From assembly GCA_014523685.1 (NCBI GenBank), contig JAATVT010000102.1, forward strand, positions 1 through 12,422: 12,422 bases of DNA, in the 5' to 3' direction. The position numbers and the translations under genes were made by a program. The notes below the pieces were generated by a model. That model was not told the origin of the DNA. It made no database searches and saw nothing but the letters and a program-made list of their open reading frames with translations. Origin of the DNA: Nitrososphaerales archaeon TH5893 (GTDB taxonomy: Archaea > Thermoproteota > Nitrososphaeria > Nitrososphaerales > Nitrososphaeraceae). Below are positions 11,833-12,422 of the stretch, in pieces (within the stretch, counting starts at the first letter, position 1; each line of letters opens with the position of its first letter).

Positions 11833-12147
11833 TTAGATGGACCGTAATTGTTTCAAAGCGTTATAGTAACTTTTTCCACGACTCGTGAGACCTATTTTGT
11901 CATTGGCATCTATATCAAAATAATCACTCTCTTTTTGGTACGCTTCTACGATGCCATTTACGTATTTCCTATCAAAGGCTCCAACACCAGCCCTCAATAC
12001 TTCAGTAAAATCCCAACGCTGCGCCCCTCCATTTCTCTCGAAGTTAGACTGTCTTTTGCGCAGTTCCTCCATTAGGCCATCTCTAATGATTCTTGCGTCA
12101 TCTTCTGGGCCACTCGGGGCAGTTGGAGGATTTGAAGCGTCCGACAT
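11833..12147 (-). CDS. Small winged-helix-like protein, 104 aa
   Basis: From the chosen ATG at 12145-12147 the protein begins MSDASNPPTAPSGPEDDARI, a flexible Pro/Ser-rich lead, then a helix RDGLMEELRKRQSNFERNGG, AQRWDFTEVLRAGVGAFDRK, YVNGIVEAYQKESDYFDIDA and NDKIGLTSRGKSYYNALKQL. The last segment, with a hydrophobic turn followed by LTxxGxxYxxxL, resembles the wing and final helix of winged-helix DNA-binding proteins. That assignment is inference. The frame is open to an ATG at 12225, but the extra 26 residues (RKTFRSTFKSFPYIQILNNI) look like spacer. The A/T box TTTAAATC (minus strand, about 12180-12187) lies 36 nt before the internal ATG, which would give a leader of about 10 nt. It meets the 53-aa gene stop to stop. 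Confidence 0.55.
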   Translation of the reverse strand: MSDASNPPTAPSGPEDDARIIRDGLMEELRKRQSNFERNGGAQRWDFTEVLRAGVGAFDRKYVNGIVEAYQKESDYFDIDANDKIGLTSRGKSYYNALKQLRSI

Positions 12148-12250
12148 AATATTATTCAAAATTTGAATGTAGGGAAAGGATTTAAAGGTACTCCTAAACG
12201 TTTTACGCGAGATAACGAAATTCATAAAGTAGAATCTGATTATTCATTCA

Positions 12251-12313
12251 ATGCCAGTAATATTTTGTAAGGAATGCGGAGAACGTATGCAGCCGCAGAA
12301 GACCAGTAAATAA
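12251..12313 (+). CDS. 20-aa zinc-knuckle microprotein or remnant
   Basis: ATG 12251 opens the frame MPVIFCKECGERMQPQKTSK, stop TAA. FCKECGERM is a textbook zinc-ribbon knuckle (CxxCG), but the second cysteine pair that would complete the site is missing. It is therefore either a microprotein that dimerises around a metal, or the surviving 5' end of a zinc-ribbon gene. A CATAAA stretch lies about 26 nt upstream. It is divergent to the winged-helix-like gene. Confidence 0.35.
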   Translation: MPVIFCKECGERMQPQKTSK

Positions 12314-12342
12314 TATAAATAAAAATTGAGAATTATGTCAGG

Positions 12343-12420
12343 TTAAGGACAATAAAGCACTGTAGAATTTGGTAGATTCATACAATCTTCTTTAATGTTT
12401 ACATCAATACTGTCCAGCAC
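12343..12420 (-). CDS. Possible C-terminal end of a gene running off the window
   Basis: On the minus strand a frame entering from the right edge reads VLDSIDVNIKEDCMNLPNST and VLYCP before TAA (12343-12345). The wording is protein-like (acidic, with two cysteines) and the other two minus frames stop sooner. Only 25 codons are visible, so neither the product nor its reality can be judged. It converges on the microprotein at 12251. Confidence 0.3.
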   Translation of the reverse strand: MLDSIDVNIKEDCMNLPNSTVLYCP

Positions 12421-12422
12421 TG

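Noticed and set aside
11848..12166. Two plus frames of 71-75 codons.
   Set aside because: Both are antisense to the winged-helix-like gene and rich in Ser, Pro, Phe and Cys as shadows are.
12148..12225. Longer start (130 residues) for the winged-helix-like protein.
   Set aside because: The extra residues have spacer-like composition and contain the A/T box that fits the internal ATG at 12147.

Overview
This 12.4 kb window is AT-rich archaeal DNA. It most likely comes from an ammonia-oxidising Nitrososphaeria (Thaumarchaeota) of the Nitrososphaera/Nitrosocosmicus type. The case rests on several signs. Many genes have an A/T-rich TATA-like box about 25-27 nt before the start codon and no Shine-Dalgarno site, which implies leaderless transcripts. 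ATG, GTG and TTG are all used as starts, and arginine is mostly AGA/AGG. The proteins include types common in soil thaumarchaea: a phasin-like helical protein, PsbP-like secreted proteins, small zinc proteins and many short unknown proteins. There is no rRNA, tRNA, CRISPR array or intact mobile element. The genus is an inference; no marker gene is present.

Layout. At 55-1305 is a glutamate-cysteine-ligase-like (GCS2-type) enzyme. It is followed by a probable gene remnant, an unrecognised helical protein (1719-2714) and a broken small zinc-finger-like gene. A phasin-like protein (2997-3566, minus) has a good terminator hairpin. From 3608 to 4566 lies about 1 kb of interrupted reading frames on both strands, which I read as a graveyard of decayed genes. 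It ends at a tiny Cys/His-rich gene (4584-4748). Next come a divergent NAD-kinase-family protein and a small unknown protein, both on the minus strand, each with its own promoter. A 47-residue zinc protein is divergent to them, and a membrane-anchored protein follows it.

From 7152 to 8560 all genes are on the minus strand: a small conserved-looking protein, an Hsp20 small heat-shock gene broken by a frameshift and an in-frame TAG, and a secreted protein with two CxxC motifs. A PsbP-like secreted or lipid-surface protein diverges from it, followed by a 77-residue unknown, a pyridoxamine-phosphate-oxidase-like flavin/F420-fold protein, and a D-2-hydroxyacid dehydrogenase with all catalytic residues. 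Two very short minus-strand genes sit between the last two. The right end has a truncated minus-strand gene, a 53-codon gene meeting a winged-helix-like gene stop to stop, a 20-residue zinc microprotein and perhaps the end of another gene.

How the genes work together. Most genes seem to be single transcription units with private leaderless promoters, and there is no clear operon or defence system. The most distinctive property is the density of very short genes (20-54 codons) and of small genes in different stages of decay. I did not find a convincing new multi-gene system. The best leads are the Cys/His microproteins, the disrupted Hsp20 and the NAD-kinase homologue whose substrate motifs are altered.
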